From Paraperibacillus esterisolvens (GTDB lineage: Bacteria > Bacillota > Bacilli > Bacillales > DSM-1321), in assembly GCF_046237625.1 (NCBI RefSeq), contig NZ_CP143545.1, positions 2,914,001-2,978,000 on the forward strand: DNA of 64,000 nt, written 5' to 3'. Positions 26,030 to 35,771 of the stretch are shown here, piece by piece. The notes beneath the pieces are model-generated. The model was not told where the DNA came from. It ran no database searches and was given only the letters and a program-made list of their open reading frames with translations. The first letter of the stretch is position 1; each line of letters begins with the position of its first letter. A program made the translations under genes and the position numbers.

Positions 26030-27343
26030 CTATTTCTTTTTCTTAAGGCGCCTCTGGCGCTTTTTGAAGTTTTCTATTTCATATTGCATCTTCTTTTTGT
26101 AGCCTGGTTTAACCTTGGATGGCTTCTGAATCAGGCGCTTCGCTGATTCATTGAATTCATCCGGCTGCCGTTTGCGTTTTTTTCGCTTGTTCCGGTCCTC
26201 GGTCTCCGTCCACTCTCCATTTTGGAGATCGACATTTTTGAATTCAATGCCAAGTTTCTCCAGCCTGTTCAGTGCATCTTCATCAGATGGTTCGTAAAGC
26301 GTAGCCGCTATGCCGGAAAACTCGGCACGGGCGGTCCTTCCTGTCCTGTGGATATAGAAGTCCAGATCACTCGGAAGCTCAAAATTGATCACATGGCTGA
26401 TTCCTTTGATGTCTATTCCCCTGGCCGCCAAATCTGTAGCCACAATGTATTGAAACTCAAGATCATTGATCTGCTTCATCATTTTTTTGCGCTCTCTCGG
26501 TGTCAGGTCTCCATGGATTCTGCCTACTTTCAACCCTTTATTATTAAGGGCGTAGGCAACTTCCTCGGCCTTTTTCTTTGTGTTTGTAAAGATGATGGCA
26601 AGATACGGATTATAGGCAGTAAGCACCTCATGCAGAAGGCTGTACTTATTACGATGCCTCAGCGGGATCAGAACATGCTGGATCTTCCTCGCAGTTGCCT
26701 GTTCCGGTGATACCTGTACATACTTTGGATTTTCCATGTATTTCTTTAAGAAAGGCATGAGCTTTTCAGGAATGGTGGCGGAAAAGACCAGCATCTGCGT
26801 TTTCTCGGCCATTTTGGCAGCAAATTGATCTACATCCTCAATGAAGCCCATATCCAGCATCAAATCGGCCTCATCCACAACCAGCAGGCCGGCTGTATAC
26901 ATGTTCAGGGCATTCTCGTTCACAAGGTCCTTGATCCGTCCAGGTGTCCCAATGATAAGCTGAGGCTGCCTTTTAAGCTTTTCAATGGTCCTCTGCTTGT
27001 CAGTTCCTCCGATGAACAGTTTGACTGTGAGCGGTGTCTCTGCAGGAAAATGTTCTGCGATTTTCTGTGCTTCCAAATAAATCTGGTTCGCAAGCTCACG
27101 GGTTGGCGCTGAGATGACAGCCTGAACTTCTTCTTTAAGCGGATCAAGCTTATCCATGATAGGCAGGAGGTAGGCATGTGTTTTCCCTGTACCTGTCTGG
27201 GACTGTCCAATCATGCTCCAGCCATTGTTGATTGCCGGGATAACCCGCTCCTGAATTTCCGTCGGCTTATCAAAGCCCAGGTCTTTTACAGCGTCTATTA
27301 TGTAGTTTTGAAAGCCAAATCTTTCAAAATTGTTTTTTTCCAT
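26030..27343 (-). CDS. cshB: DEAD-box RNA helicase CshB
   Basis: ATP-dependent RNA helicase linked to cold growth and RNA turnover in Bacillus. Q motif, motif I QSQTGTGKT, Ia PTRELANQ, motif II VDEADLM, motif III SAT, motif V ARGIDIKG and motif VI HRTGRTAR are all present; a lysine/arginine-rich tail fits RNA binding. About 437 residues, like B. subtilis CshB. The second ATG (27343) is better spaced from AAGGAG. Confidence 0.96.
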   Translation of the reverse strand: MEKNNFERFGFQNYIIDAVKDLGFDKPTEIQERVIPAINNGWSMIGQSQTGTGKTHAYLLPIMDKLDPLKEEVQAVISAPTRELANQIYLEAQKIAEHFPAETPLTVKLFIGGTDKQRTIEKLKRQPQLIIGTPGRIKDLVNENALNMYTAGLLVVDEADLMLDMGFIEDVDQFAAKMAEKTQMLVFSATIPEKLMPFLKKYMENPKYVQVSPEQATARKIQHVLIPLRHRNKYSLLHEVLTAYNPYLAIIFTNTKKKAEEVAYALNNKGLKVGRIHGDLTPRERKKMMKQINDLEFQYIVATDLAARGIDIKGISHVINFELPSDLDFYIHRTGRTARAEFSGIAATLYEPSDEDALNRLEKLGIEFKNVDLQNGEWTETEDRNKRKKRKRQPDEFNESAKRLIQKPSKVKPGYKKKMQYEIENFKKRQRRLKKKK

Positions 27344-27568
27344 CATTAATCTCCTTAATAAATCAGCATTTTACAGCCCAAGCCGATATTCTATACATCC
27401 TGTTATCATAATATACTTCCGCTTAAAAGCGCAACCCCTACAAGAATGCTTTTGTTCCCGTTCTCCGGAAAGAAAAATGTTCTATTCATTTCAATTCCTT
27501 CCCTCATTATTCCTCAAACCTTTTCGCGTTACTTGCATAAATTAATAATGCAGAACTATTTTTACGAA

Positions 27569-27663
27569 GCTCTGTTAAATCAAACGGTTGATTTTTGTCC
27601 CAGGCGCTATGCCTGCCTCTGCAGGCAACAGATAAACCCTTCCACATCAACCTAAAACAGAGC
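27569..27663. repeat. MITE-like inverted-repeat element upstream of yqfQ
   Basis: 95 bp bounded by GCTCTGTT/AACAGAGC (27569-27576, 27656-27663), with a second internal pair GGTTGAT/ATCAACC (27586-27592, 27646-27652) and a small hairpin in the centre. No ORF of its own. The ends resemble those of Firmicute insertion sequences, but that identification is from memory and no target duplication is clear. Confidence 0.5.
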
Positions 27664-27690
27664 CATTTATTCATAGAAAGGAGTGTCATC

Positions 27691-28311
27691 ATGCCCCCCA
27701 GAAAGCCTTTTATGCCATTTGGAGGAATGCAGGGAAATGCTCCGTTCCGTCAGGGTCCCCCAAGAATGCCTAATCAGTTTCCCCCAGGTTACTTTGGAAA
27801 CCCGCAAGGCGGATTCTCCCGTCAGCAGCCGCAGCCGCAGCAGACAAAAAGCGGAGCTTCAGGCCTGCTGTCCAAGATCCTGGGAAAAGGATCTTCCGGT
27901 TCTTCGAAAGCAGTGCGTTCACCGTTCTCCCTCCCCGGAGGTGCAGCTGCCGGTACTGCAGCCAGTGCAGCGGCTGGTGGAGGAATCCTTAAGAGTCTCA
28001 CTCAGCCTGGCGGTCTTTCCGGCCTGCTTGATAATACCCAGCGGGTATTGAACACGGTCCAGCAGGTCGGCCCCGTTGTCCAGCAGTATGGACCCCTGGT
28101 CAAAAACCTCCCCGCTATGTGGAAACTTTACCGCGGCCTTAAAGCAGCAGGCAGCACCGCTGAATCAAACAGCACGGAAACCGGGAGCCAGGAAAGCCAG
28201 GCCGCTGCAGACGCAGGAACTCAGACTGATCAGGCTCCTCCCCGGGAAGCCGGCAGAAGCGCAGATCCCGAAGGATCTGGCGGCTACGCTGGCCCTAAAA
28301 TATTCTTTTAA
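27691..28311 (+). CDS. yqfQ: YqfQ-like protein (VrrA family)
   Basis: 206 residues of biased composition: an N-terminal Pro/Gly/Gln/Met-rich part (1-55), an Ala/Gly-rich centre and an Ala/Glu/Gln-rich tail. The block LLDNTQRVLNTVQQVGPVVQ is the conserved YqfQ core. The family was named from the B. anthracis vrrA repeat locus; function unknown, and a spore role is only suggested. The ATG at 27691 follows AAAGGAG. Confidence 0.8.
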   Translation: MPPRKPFMPFGGMQGNAPFRQGPPRMPNQFPPGYFGNPQGGFSRQQPQPQQTKSGASGLLSKILGKGSSGSSKAVRSPFSLPGGAAAGTAASAAAGGGILKSLTQPGGLSGLLDNTQRVLNTVQQVGPVVQQYGPLVKNLPAMWKLYRGLKAAGSTAESNSTETGSQESQAAADAGTQTDQAPPREAGRSADPEGSGGYAGPKIFF

Positions 28312-28315
28312 TGAG

Positions 28316-28345
28316 GATGCGAAGGATGCGCATTCTTTTTTTTCT
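28316..28345 (+). terminator. Terminator after yqfQ
   Basis: GGATGCG/CGCATTC hairpin (one G-U pair) followed by eight T residues. Confidence 0.7.
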
Positions 28346-28441
28346 GTCCTCCCCATCGGTCTTTGTAATTCCCTGCAGGCTCATATATAATAGAGCTGAC
28401 TGGTTTATTTTCGCCGGTTCTTGTAAGGAGGATACTGACCT

Positions 28442-29392
28442 ATGAATGTAATTAAAATATCACCGCGCGGATACTGTTACGGAGTTGTAGATGCAATGGT
28501 CATTGCCCGCAACGCAGCACTCGATAAGACCTTGCCGCGCCCAATATATATCCTGGGCATGATTGTCCATAATAAACATGTTACAGATGCCTTTGAAGAA
28601 GAAGGCATCATCACCCTCGACGGAAACAACCGGAAAGAAATCCTGGAAAAAGTCGACAAGGGAACTGTCATATTCACTGCGCATGGCGTATCCCCTGAAA
28701 TCAGGCGGATAGCAGAAGAGCGGGGGCTTGTATCAATTGATGCCACCTGTCCCGATGTGACAGCCACCCACGACCTTATAAGGGAGAAGAAGGGGCTGGG
28801 CTATCAAGTCATTTATATCGGCAAGAAAGGCCATCCTGAGCCTGAAGGCGCCGTCGGCGTGGCGCCTGACATCGTCCACTTAATTGAAAAAGCCTCAGAA
28901 GTGGAGAATTTGGACATCCACTCAGACAAGCTGATTGTCACAAACCAGACAACCATGAGCCAGTGGGATGTGGCTGAAATCATGGAAGCTGTCAAAGCCA
29001 AATACCCGCATTGTGAGGTTCACCGTGAAATCTGCATGGCCACACAGGTCCGCCAGGAGGCTGTGGCTGAACAGGCAGGGGCCGCTGACGTTTTGATCGT
29101 GGTCGGTGATCCGAAAAGCAATAACTCCAACCGGCTTGCACAGGTATCCCAGGAGGTAGCGGGAACGAGAGCATACCGTGTAGCCGACGTTTCTGAGATA
29201 GAAATTGACTGGCTGCTTGGTGCTGAGACTGCCGGGGTCACCTCCGGGGCTTCGACACCGACTCCCATCACCAAAGAAGTCGTAGCGTTCCTCGAGCAGT
29301 TTGATCCAAACGATGAGGCGACCTGGCAGAAAGAACGCCGGGTTCCGCTCCATAAAATACTTCCAAAAGTAAAAAAAGCAGCAAAGGCCTGA
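28442..29392 (+). CDS. ispH: 4-hydroxy-3-methylbut-2-enyl diphosphate reductase
   Basis: Last enzyme of the MEP pathway, reducing HMBPP to IPP and DMAPP with a [4Fe-4S] cluster. 316 residues. Cluster cysteines are in GYCYGV (residue 12), DATCPDV and HREICMATQ; the substrate glutamate is in the TNQTTMS region. ATG follows AAGGAGGATACTGACC. Its stop lies inside the terminator stem. Confidence 0.97.
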   Translation: MNVIKISPRGYCYGVVDAMVIARNAALDKTLPRPIYILGMIVHNKHVTDAFEEEGIITLDGNNRKEILEKVDKGTVIFTAHGVSPEIRRIAEERGLVSIDATCPDVTATHDLIREKKGLGYQVIYIGKKGHPEPEGAVGVAPDIVHLIEKASEVENLDIHSDKLIVTNQTTMSQWDVAEIMEAVKAKYPHCEVHREICMATQVRQEAVAEQAGAADVLIVVGDPKSNNSNRLAQVSQEVAGTRAYRVADVSEIEIDWLLGAETAGVTSGASTPTPITKEVVAFLEQFDPNDEATWQKERRVPLHKILPKVKKAAKA

Positions 29393-29409
29393 GCCGATGC
29401 TGCTTTTTT
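29374..29409 (+). terminator. Terminator overlapping the 3' end of ispH
   Basis: AAAAGCAGC (29374-29382) pairs with GCTGCTTTT (29399-29407) and ends in a T run; the 5' arm is coding. Confidence 0.78.
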
Positions 29410-29542
29410 CTGGTGAAGTCGGATCTGCATATATGAGTCTTCCTGTCAGAATCTGAATCCATCATTTATCTTTCTGCTTGTTGTGTAATTCTCTTGGTCA
29501 AGTTCCTTTTCATGCATAGGCTGCCAGCAATCATGTAAGTTT

Positions 29543-30661
29543 TTATATGAAAATGAAGGGATCCGTATGGATAGTGGAAGCGATGAATTCAGTATTCAAA
29601 CCCTTTGACCTGCTTAAATCTGTCATCACCTTTGCCGTTCCTTCCTTCATAACCTTCTCAATATTATGTCCCGGATCCAAAAGATTCAGCCCCATCATGG
29701 CTGCGTCATGCGCCGTGTGGTAGTAGATATCTCCCGTCACGAAGCAGTCCGCTCCGCTATATTTTGCGGCTTTAATATATTTATTCCCGTCCCCGCCGAG
29801 GACCGCGACTTTTTTGATGACTGCCTCCGGGTCACCAGCCAGTCTTACATGCTCTACATCAAACGCCTTTTTTACATAAAAGGCGAATTCTCTTAAGCTC
29901 ATAGAATCCTTTAGGGTGCCAACTCTGCCCAGCCCGAGCATCTCCCCTTTGTTTTCCAAAGGATAGACATCATAGGCCGCTTCTTCATATGGATGTGCAG
30001 CCAGCATTGCCTGAAGAATCTTTTTCTCCCGGCTGGCAGGAAATATGGTTTCAATTCGGACTTCAGCAACGCTTTCAAGCTCCCCCTGGCGTCCGATATA
30101 TGGGGTTGTCTGTTCCCCGGGCAGAAAGGTGCCTGTGCCTTCTGACATGAACGTACAATGACTGTATTTCCCAATATGCCCTCCGCCTGCATCTCCAATT
30201 GCTTTCCGCACTTCTTCCGCATGATTTTCCGGACAAAATACTACAAGCTTATTAAGCTTTTCCTCATATGTCGGAGACAGCACTTTGATGTTTTGAAGCT
30301 CTAATGCTTCGGCTAAAAGATCATTCACTCCGCCTTTTGCTATATCGAGGTTTGTATGTGCGGCATAGACGGCGATATCATTTTTAATCAGTTTTTCATA
30401 CAGAGCACCGTGCGGGAGATCTGTCCGGAGATTCTTAAGGCTTCTGAAAATGGGAGGATGATGGGCGATGATGAGCCCTGCACCGGCTGAAATGGCTTCC
30501 TCCACAACTTCATCTGTTACATCCAGGGCAATAAGGACTTTATCAAGGCTCTTATTCAGCCTGCCAATCTGGAGGCCGATTGGATCTCCATCCATCGCCA
30601 GGTGTTTAGGGGAAAACTGTTCAAAAAGGGAAATGACTTCATGACCGTTCGCCTGTTTCAT
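29543..30661 (-). CDS. yqfO: Nif3-like dinuclear metal-centre protein (YqfO)
   Basis: 372 residues: two Nif3 halves flanking a PII/CutA-like insertion at about 130-235 (starts LNKLVVFCPENHAEEV), as in B. subtilis YqfO. Metal ligands: AHHPPIF near 65, HTNLDIA near 102 and the C-terminal histidine in TIHTDPF. Annotated as a GTP cyclohydrolase I type 2 homologue, but the real activity is unsettled. Start overlaps the trmK stop by 4 nt (ATGA). Confidence 0.92.
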   Translation of the reverse strand: MKQANGHEVISLFEQFSPKHLAMDGDPIGLQIGRLNKSLDKVLIALDVTDEVVEEAISAGAGLIIAHHPPIFRSLKNLRTDLPHGALYEKLIKNDIAVYAAHTNLDIAKGGVNDLLAEALELQNIKVLSPTYEEKLNKLVVFCPENHAEEVRKAIGDAGGGHIGKYSHCTFMSEGTGTFLPGEQTTPYIGRQGELESVAEVRIETIFPASREKKILQAMLAAHPYEEAAYDVYPLENKGEMLGLGRVGTLKDSMSLREFAFYVKKAFDVEHVRLAGDPEAVIKKVAVLGGDGNKYIKAAKYSGADCFVTGDIYYHTAHDAAMMGLNLLDPGHNIEKVMKEGTAKVMTDLSRSKGLNTEFIASTIHTDPFIFI

Positions 30662-31362
30662 CTTAACACAGCCTCCACAATTTTAATTTGTTCTGAGAGT
30701 TCATGCCTTTTTCCGGCATTGCCTTCCTTCGATGACTGATCCAGCTGCTCGTGGATCCGTTTCATATGGTGAAGCTCATGCTTCCACTTTTTCATGAATG
30801 CCTCATTTCTTTCGGCCATTAAAAATGGTCCCAGCAGCATGGAAGCTTTCTCGTTAACCTGGTAAGGCTTGTGGGCATCTCCGCGCTCAGCCGAAAGAAT
30901 TTCATATATCTTTCCATCCTCTTCCAATATGGACTCGGCCATCAGCTCCCAGCCGTTTTTACGCAGCCAGTGCCGGACATTTGGAGCACCGATGTTCGGC
31001 TGCAGAATCAGGCGTGACACCCCATCAAGCTTTTCCCTGCCATTTTCCAGGATGCTCGAGATCAAGGTCCCACCCATTCCTGCAATCGTGATGCAGTCTG
31101 CCTCCTTTGGTGAGAGTACCTCCAGTCCATCTCCTTTTCTTACGGTAATGACTGCTTCAAGTCCCGAAGCCCTTACCTGATTGACGGCGGAATGAAATGG
31201 ACCTTCACTCACTTCACCGGCTATCCCGGCCTTGATCAAATTCTTCTTTGCCGCATAGCATGGCAGATAGGCATGATCAGAGCCAATATCCGCAAGCGTG
31301 CTCCCCGGAATGATATATTCAGCAACCTTTTCAAGCCGCCTTGATAATTTCTCAGCATTCAT
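30658..31362 (-). CDS. trmK: tRNA (adenine22-N1)-methyltransferase TrmK
   Basis: Adds N1-methyl to A22 of tRNA with SAM. 234 residues: Rossmann methyltransferase domain (1-165) with ADIGSDHAYLP and the catalytic-loop pattern IAGMGG near 95 and LQPN near 122, then a C-terminal coiled coil (185-234). The ATG at 31362 follows AAGAGAG at suitable distance. Confidence 0.93.
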   Translation of the reverse strand: MNAEKLSRRLEKVAEYIIPGSTLADIGSDHAYLPCYAAKKNLIKAGIAGEVSEGPFHSAVNQVRASGLEAVITVRKGDGLEVLSPKEADCITIAGMGGTLISSILENGREKLDGVSRLILQPNIGAPNVRHWLRKNGWELMAESILEEDGKIYEILSAERGDAHKPYQVNEKASMLLGPFLMAERNEAFMKKWKHELHHMKRIHEQLDQSSKEGNAGKRHELSEQIKIVEAVLR

Positions 31363-31434
31363 AAACGTCAACTCTCTTTAATAGAAATAAAATTACAGGA
31401 GGCCTGTTCATGCCGCCTGCACTCTATTCAGTAT

Positions 31435-31466
31435 AGAAAAAGTCCTTTACATATGCAAAGGACTCT
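31435..31466 (-). terminator. Terminator after cccA
   Basis: AGTCCTTT/AAAGGACT with an 8-nt loop, then TTTTTCTATAC on the minus strand. It separates cccA from trmK-yqfO. Confidence 0.82.
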
Positions 31467-31481
31467 GTCATTTTTATTGAA

Positions 31482-31844
31482 TTATTTAATCTTTTCAAGC
31501 CATTTCGCCATTTTGTCAGCGTTTTCTGCTTTGACAAGGCCGGCCGGCATAGCGCCTTTACCCCCTGTAATGATCTTCTTGATTTCATCTGTGGAATGGC
31601 GTCCGCCTACACCTTTAAGAGACGGGCCTGCCCCACCTTCATACTGATTCCCATGACAGCCTGCACAGGTCTGTTTGTAGAATTCCTCAGGGTTAAAAGC
31701 GACGTTTTCGGATTTCTTGTCTCCGCCTTTTTTCTCTTCGGCCATTTCTTTACTGTTATCAAGCCCGATGAACGATAACATGAAAATAAGAGCGATACCC
31801 ATGACCATGATAAGGATGAATGGAACAACAGGATTGCGATTCAT
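31482..31844 (-). CDS. cccA: Membrane-anchored cytochrome c550
   Basis: 120 residues: one N-terminal membrane anchor (7-27), a Lys/Glu-rich linker and a class I haem c domain outside the membrane. Haem is bound at CAGCH (near 60); the distal methionine is in GAMPAGL near 98. Carries electrons in the respiratory chain. ATG follows GGGAGGTAATACT. Confidence 0.95.
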   Translation of the reverse strand: MNRNPVVPFILIMVMGIALIFMLSFIGLDNSKEMAEEKKGGDKKSENVAFNPEEFYKQTCAGCHGNQYEGGAGPSLKGVGGRHSTDEIKKIITGGKGAMPAGLVKAENADKMAKWLEKIK

Positions 31845-32109
31845 AGTATTACCTCCCTATGTATGAAAACTATCTGTCTATAATAAATATCACAACAAAT
31901 TTATTTTACTTGAAAATACTTTCAAGGAAAAGCCCCAATATGTATAAGTTTCCTAAATTCGCAAATCTGACAAAAATATGGTTAATCAGAAATCTTTATT
32001 TTCTAAAAGCCTTACTCCATAATTATCCATTCTGCAGGGTTTTAAACTTTTTTATTATACGGAAATAAGTATGGGCGATTTCTTCTGGCTTTTTAGCCTG
32101 ATGGGATTA

Positions 32110-32643
32110 TCATAGCATTTTTACAAGGAAAAAGATAAGCAGCAGCATTCCAATTACTGATCCGAAAATGAAGCTTTTTATATTAAATCTCCAGCCTGCC
32201 GCCATCCAGCCTGAACAGTGCAGGCCAATTACGATAAAATGAGCGGTTCTGCTTCCAGGTGCAGCTGCTTCCAGCATCTTCACCGTCAACAGCAGGAAAT
32301 CGAAAGCTGTAAGGACCAGGGCCGATTGAAAAAGGATTTTATCCTTTTTCAGTACGAAAACGGCAGCGGCAGAAATCAGAATAAAAATAACTGCCAGGAG
32401 CATTTGCAAGTTCAAATCCAGTTCTGTAAAATAGTTTACATATAATGTAAGCACCACACTTAAAACGGCAGCAGCAGCCCCGAAGGGTTTGAGCAGGAAG
32501 CCTGCTTTGCCTTCCCTTACAGCCGGCTGGCTTTCACCGGAATATAGCGTCAGAAGATAGTCACAATACTGGGCAGGGAGCAGCCTGTTTGCTTTCCAGT
32601 ACCGTACTTCGTTCAGGATGATTTTTTTTCTTGTTTCATTCAA
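32110..32643 (-). CDS. Hypothetical membrane protein between sigA and cccA
   Basis: 177 residues: a cytoplasmic N-terminus (1-45, EVRYWKANRLLPAQYCDYL) resembling the start of DUF2157 proteins, then four to five membrane segments. Function unknown. ATG follows GGGGGAAATTC. No partner overlap. The 265-nt AT-rich stretch between it and cccA holds the cccA leader but no gene. Confidence 0.75.
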   Translation of the reverse strand: MNETRKKIILNEVRYWKANRLLPAQYCDYLLTLYSGESQPAVREGKAGFLLKPFGAAAAVLSVVLTLYVNYFTELDLNLQMLLAVIFILISAAAVFVLKKDKILFQSALVLTAFDFLLLTVKMLEAAAPGSRTAHFIVIGLHCSGWMAAGWRFNIKSFIFGSVIGMLLLIFFLVKML

Positions 32644-32759
32644 AGAATTTCCCCCTTACAGGCAGTCTACTTTGTAAGTATAATCCTTCTTGCAGTGCTG
32701 GGAAAGAAATTTTTTGGAAGCGGTTCATGAGCTATGCCGAGGGACAGATGGACCAATAG

Positions 32760-32786
32760 AAAAAGCCCGCTCATAAAAGAGCGGAC
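32760..32786 (-). terminator. Terminator after sigA
   Basis: AGTCCGCTC/GAGCGGGCT stem with a short AT loop, followed by TTTTTC on the minus strand, just after sigA. Confidence 0.82.
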
Positions 32787-32801
32787 TGTCAGGTATATTC
32801 A

Positions 32802-33935
32802 TTATTCCAGGAAATCCTTAAGGCGTTTACTCCTGCTCGGATGGCGGAGCTTACGGAGCGCTTTTGCCTCGATCTGGCGGATACGCTCGCGCGTTACACC
32901 AAAAACCTTTCCAACTTCTTCAAGGGTTCTTGTCCTGCCGTCATCAAGGCCAAACCTTAAGCGGAGGACATTTTCCTCACGGTCGGTCAGGGTGTCGAGT
33001 ACATCTTCCAGCTGTTCCTTCAGGAGTTCGTATGCTGCATGCTCGGATGGAGAAGTAGCATCCTGGTCTTCAATAAAGTCGCCGAGATGTGAATCGTCTT
33101 CCTCACCGATCGGAGTCTCAAGGGATACAGGCTCCTGGGCGATTTTCAGGATTTCACGGACCTTATCAGGCGTCAGATCCATATCTTCTGCAATCTCCTC
33201 AGGAGACGGCTCACGGCCCAGGTCCTGAAGCAGCTGCCTTTGGACACGGATCAGCTTATTAATCGTCTCCACCATGTGTACAGGGATCCTGATGGTCCTG
33301 GCCTGGTCGGCAATCGCCCTTGTGATGGCCTGGCGGATCCACCATGTAGCATAGGTACTGAATTTAAAGCCCTTGTTGTAATCGAATTTTTCCACAGCCT
33401 TGATCAAGCCCATGTTGCCTTCCTGAATCAAGTCTAAGAACAGCATGCCGCGGCCTACATATCTTTTGGCGATGCTGACAACAAGACGGAGGTTTGCTTC
33501 AGCCAGCCGGCGTTTTGCTTCCTCGTTGCCCTGCTCAATTCTGTGCGCCAATTCGATTTCTTCTTCACCAGACAGGAGGTCAACACGGCCGATTTCCTTC
33601 AGGTACATCCTGACAGGGTCATTGATTTTAACCCCAGGCGGAACACTCAGGTCATTAAGGTCGAATTCTTCTTCTTTTTCAAGCTCCTTGACATCAGGAT
33701 TTTCTTCATCATCGCTGTCTTCACTTTCAGCGATGATTTCAACGCCCTGATCGCCAAGGTATTCAAAGTATTCATCCATCTGTTCGGAATCTAGATCAAA
33801 ATTAGCCATGCGGTTAGCAATCACTTCATAATTGAGTGATCCTCTTTTCTTACCGATCTCGAGTAACTGTTCTTTCACCTGCTCGAGGGTCAACTCACTA
33901 TCAACTTCTCTGGAACGTGCTGATTTATCAGCCAT
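32802..33935 (-). CDS. sigA: RNA polymerase housekeeping sigma factor
   Basis: Primary sigma factor directing RNA polymerase to -35/-10 promoters. 377 residues: acidic region 1.1 (1-90), region 1.2 (DPVRMYLKEIG), region 2 (RLVVSIAKRYVGRGMLFLDL with YATWWIRQAI), region 3 (RIPVHMVE) and region 4 (TRERIRQIEAKALRKLRH). The ATG at 33935 follows GGAGGGG. It sits 36 nt after dnaG in the classic macromolecular-synthesis operon. Confidence 0.98.
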   Translation of the reverse strand: MADKSARSREVDSELTLEQVKEQLLEIGKKRGSLNYEVIANRMANFDLDSEQMDEYFEYLGDQGVEIIAESEDSDDEENPDVKELEKEEEFDLNDLSVPPGVKINDPVRMYLKEIGRVDLLSGEEEIELAHRIEQGNEEAKRRLAEANLRLVVSIAKRYVGRGMLFLDLIQEGNMGLIKAVEKFDYNKGFKFSTYATWWIRQAITRAIADQARTIRIPVHMVETINKLIRVQRQLLQDLGREPSPEEIAEDMDLTPDKVREILKIAQEPVSLETPIGEEDDSHLGDFIEDQDATSPSEHAAYELLKEQLEDVLDTLTDREENVLRLRFGLDDGRTRTLEEVGKVFGVTRERIRQIEAKALRKLRHPSRSKRLKDFLE

Positions 33936-33971
33936 CAGTTCCCCTCCTTCCAAAACTGTACAACGGTGATA

Positions 33972-35771
33972 CTATAGCAATTTTCTTAATTGAATAATTT
34001 CCATTGCAATCTTTGCAGCCTGCATATGATCATTCTGCAGTTCCGCCTTCTTGCGCTCAGCCTCTTTTTCTTTTATCATTAACATTTTTTGATACTTCAA
34101 CACCTGATTTACATAATCTCTTATTTCCTGGTCCGTAAATTCTTCGTTGATTGTCATCATCTCGATGTCAGACACAAGATTTCGGAGATTATTATCAGGC
34201 AGGAAGCTTAAAAAATGGCTGGTATCCGGTTCGTGCCCCTCTTCATAAAAGGCGTAGAGATAAGTGATGATGGCCTGGTACTCATCATGATTGAAGAAGG
34301 TTCCTTCCATCAGGTTTTGTACCTTCGTAGCCGTGTCCCGATCCTTCAGCATATGGGCTATGAGTTTCCGCTCGGCGCTCTGGTGGGCAGGCATCAGCTT
34401 TCTTTCATATTGCAGCCGGACATTGGCCGGCTGCCTGGGTGCCTGGCTGCCGCCCTTTTTTTGCTCAGCAAAGTACATTTGCTTCTGCTGCTGTTCGAGC
34501 GCATCGAGGGAGAGCGTGAATTCAGAAGAAATCTGCCGCAGATAATGTTCCCTTTCCACAGCGCCCGGAAGCTTGGCTATTTCCTTCAGCACCTCTTCAA
34601 TGTACTGAATGCGTTCTCCTTCATTATTCAGGTTTTTCCCTCGCCGCAGATATCTCATCCTGAAGGCGGTATGAGTCAGGCTTCCCCCTATTACTTCATG
34701 AAGGAACTTGGTGCCGCCATGCTTCTTAATATAGTCATCGGGGTCCATCCGATCAGGCATGAGGGCAACTTTCACGGCAAAGCCGGCTCCAAGCAGCATC
34801 GATGCTGCCCGGTTGGCAGCCTCAAGGCCCGCCGGGTCTGAATCAAAGCAGATGACTGCCGCATCGGTATTCCTGCGCAGAAGAGAAATGTGCTCTTCCG
34901 TAAGTGAAGTACCCATTGTGGCTACCCCATTATCCACCCCGGCACTGCTTGCCGAAATACAATCGGCGAAACCTTCGAACAGGATGACCTGCTCTTTTTT
35001 TCGGATGGGCGCCCTCGCGCTATGGAAATTGTACAATAAGCGGCTTTTGTTGAAGATTGGCGTTTCAGGGCTGTTCAGATACTTAGGCTCTCCTTCTCCA
35101 AGCGCCCTGCCGGAAAAGGCTACCGTATGTCCCTGATGATCCACTATTGGAAACATGATGCGATTCCTGAAACGGTCAAAATAACCGCCGGTCTTTTCAC
35201 TTTTGATGATTAACCCTGATTTTTCGACAATCTCTTCTGAAAATCCTCTTTTAATTAAAAATTTATATACAAAATCCCAGGCTTCAAGCGCATAACCAAT
35301 CTGGAATTTATCGATGGATTCTTGGGTGAACCCCCGCCCCAGAAGGTATTCAAGTGCCTCTTGCCCTTCTTTTGTATTTACAAGCAAATGATGATAGAAT
35401 TTCTTTAAAAGCTCGTGGGCTTCCAGCATCTTGCTCTGACCCGGAGTTTTTTCCTTCTCTCCTGATCCCTGAAGCTCAATTTCGAGCGGGATTCCTGCTC
35501 TGTCGGCCGCTTTTTTGGCTGCCTCAACAAATGAGAGTCCTTCAATCTCCATTATAAAGTTAAAGCTGTTGCCTCCTGCACCGCAGCCAAAGCAATGATA
35601 GATCTGCTTATCAGGCGAGACTGAGAAGGAAGGTGACTTTTCACCGTGAAATGGACAAAGGCCGAAATAATTCCGCCCTTGTTTTTTTAACTGCACATAT
35701 TCACCGATCACATCGACAATATCTACAGCTGCCCGAATCTCATTAATCTTTTCATCTGGTATACGGGTCAT
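33972..35771 (-). CDS. dnaG: DNA primase
   Basis: Makes RNA primers at the replication fork with DnaB helicase. 599 residues: zinc-binding domain with CPFHGEKSP and HCFGCGAGG (near 40-65), RNA-polymerase/TOPRIM core (EGFADCISA near 265, CFDSDPAGLEA near 310) and a C-terminal helicase-binding domain. The ATG at 35771 (MTRIPDEK) was chosen from spacing to AAGGAT and from B. subtilis length; the frame stays open 24 codons further upstream. Confidence 0.97.
   Translation of the reverse strand: MTRIPDEKINEIRAAVDIVDVIGEYVQLKKQGRNYFGLCPFHGEKSPSFSVSPDKQIYHCFGCGAGGNSFNFIMEIEGLSFVEAAKKAADRAGIPLEIELQGSGEKEKTPGQSKMLEAHELLKKFYHHLLVNTKEGQEALEYLLGRGFTQESIDKFQIGYALEAWDFVYKFLIKRGFSEEIVEKSGLIIKSEKTGGYFDRFRNRIMFPIVDHQGHTVAFSGRALGEGEPKYLNSPETPIFNKSRLLYNFHSARAPIRKKEQVILFEGFADCISASSAGVDNGVATMGTSLTEEHISLLRRNTDAAVICFDSDPAGLEAANRAASMLLGAGFAVKVALMPDRMDPDDYIKKHGGTKFLHEVIGGSLTHTAFRMRYLRRGKNLNNEGERIQYIEEVLKEIAKLPGAVEREHYLRQISSEFTLSLDALEQQQKQMYFAEQKKGGSQAPRQPANVRLQYERKLMPAHQSAERKLIAHMLKDRDTATKVQNLMEGTFFNHDEYQAIITYLYAFYEEGHEPDTSHFLSFLPDNNLRNLVSDIEMMTINEEFTDQEIRDYVNQVLKYQKMLMIKEKEAERKKAELQNDHMQAAKIAMEIIQLRKLL

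Noticed and set aside
29000..29430. Minus-strand ORFs opposite ispH
   Set aside because: Shadows of ispH codon structure; no ribosome site and no family.
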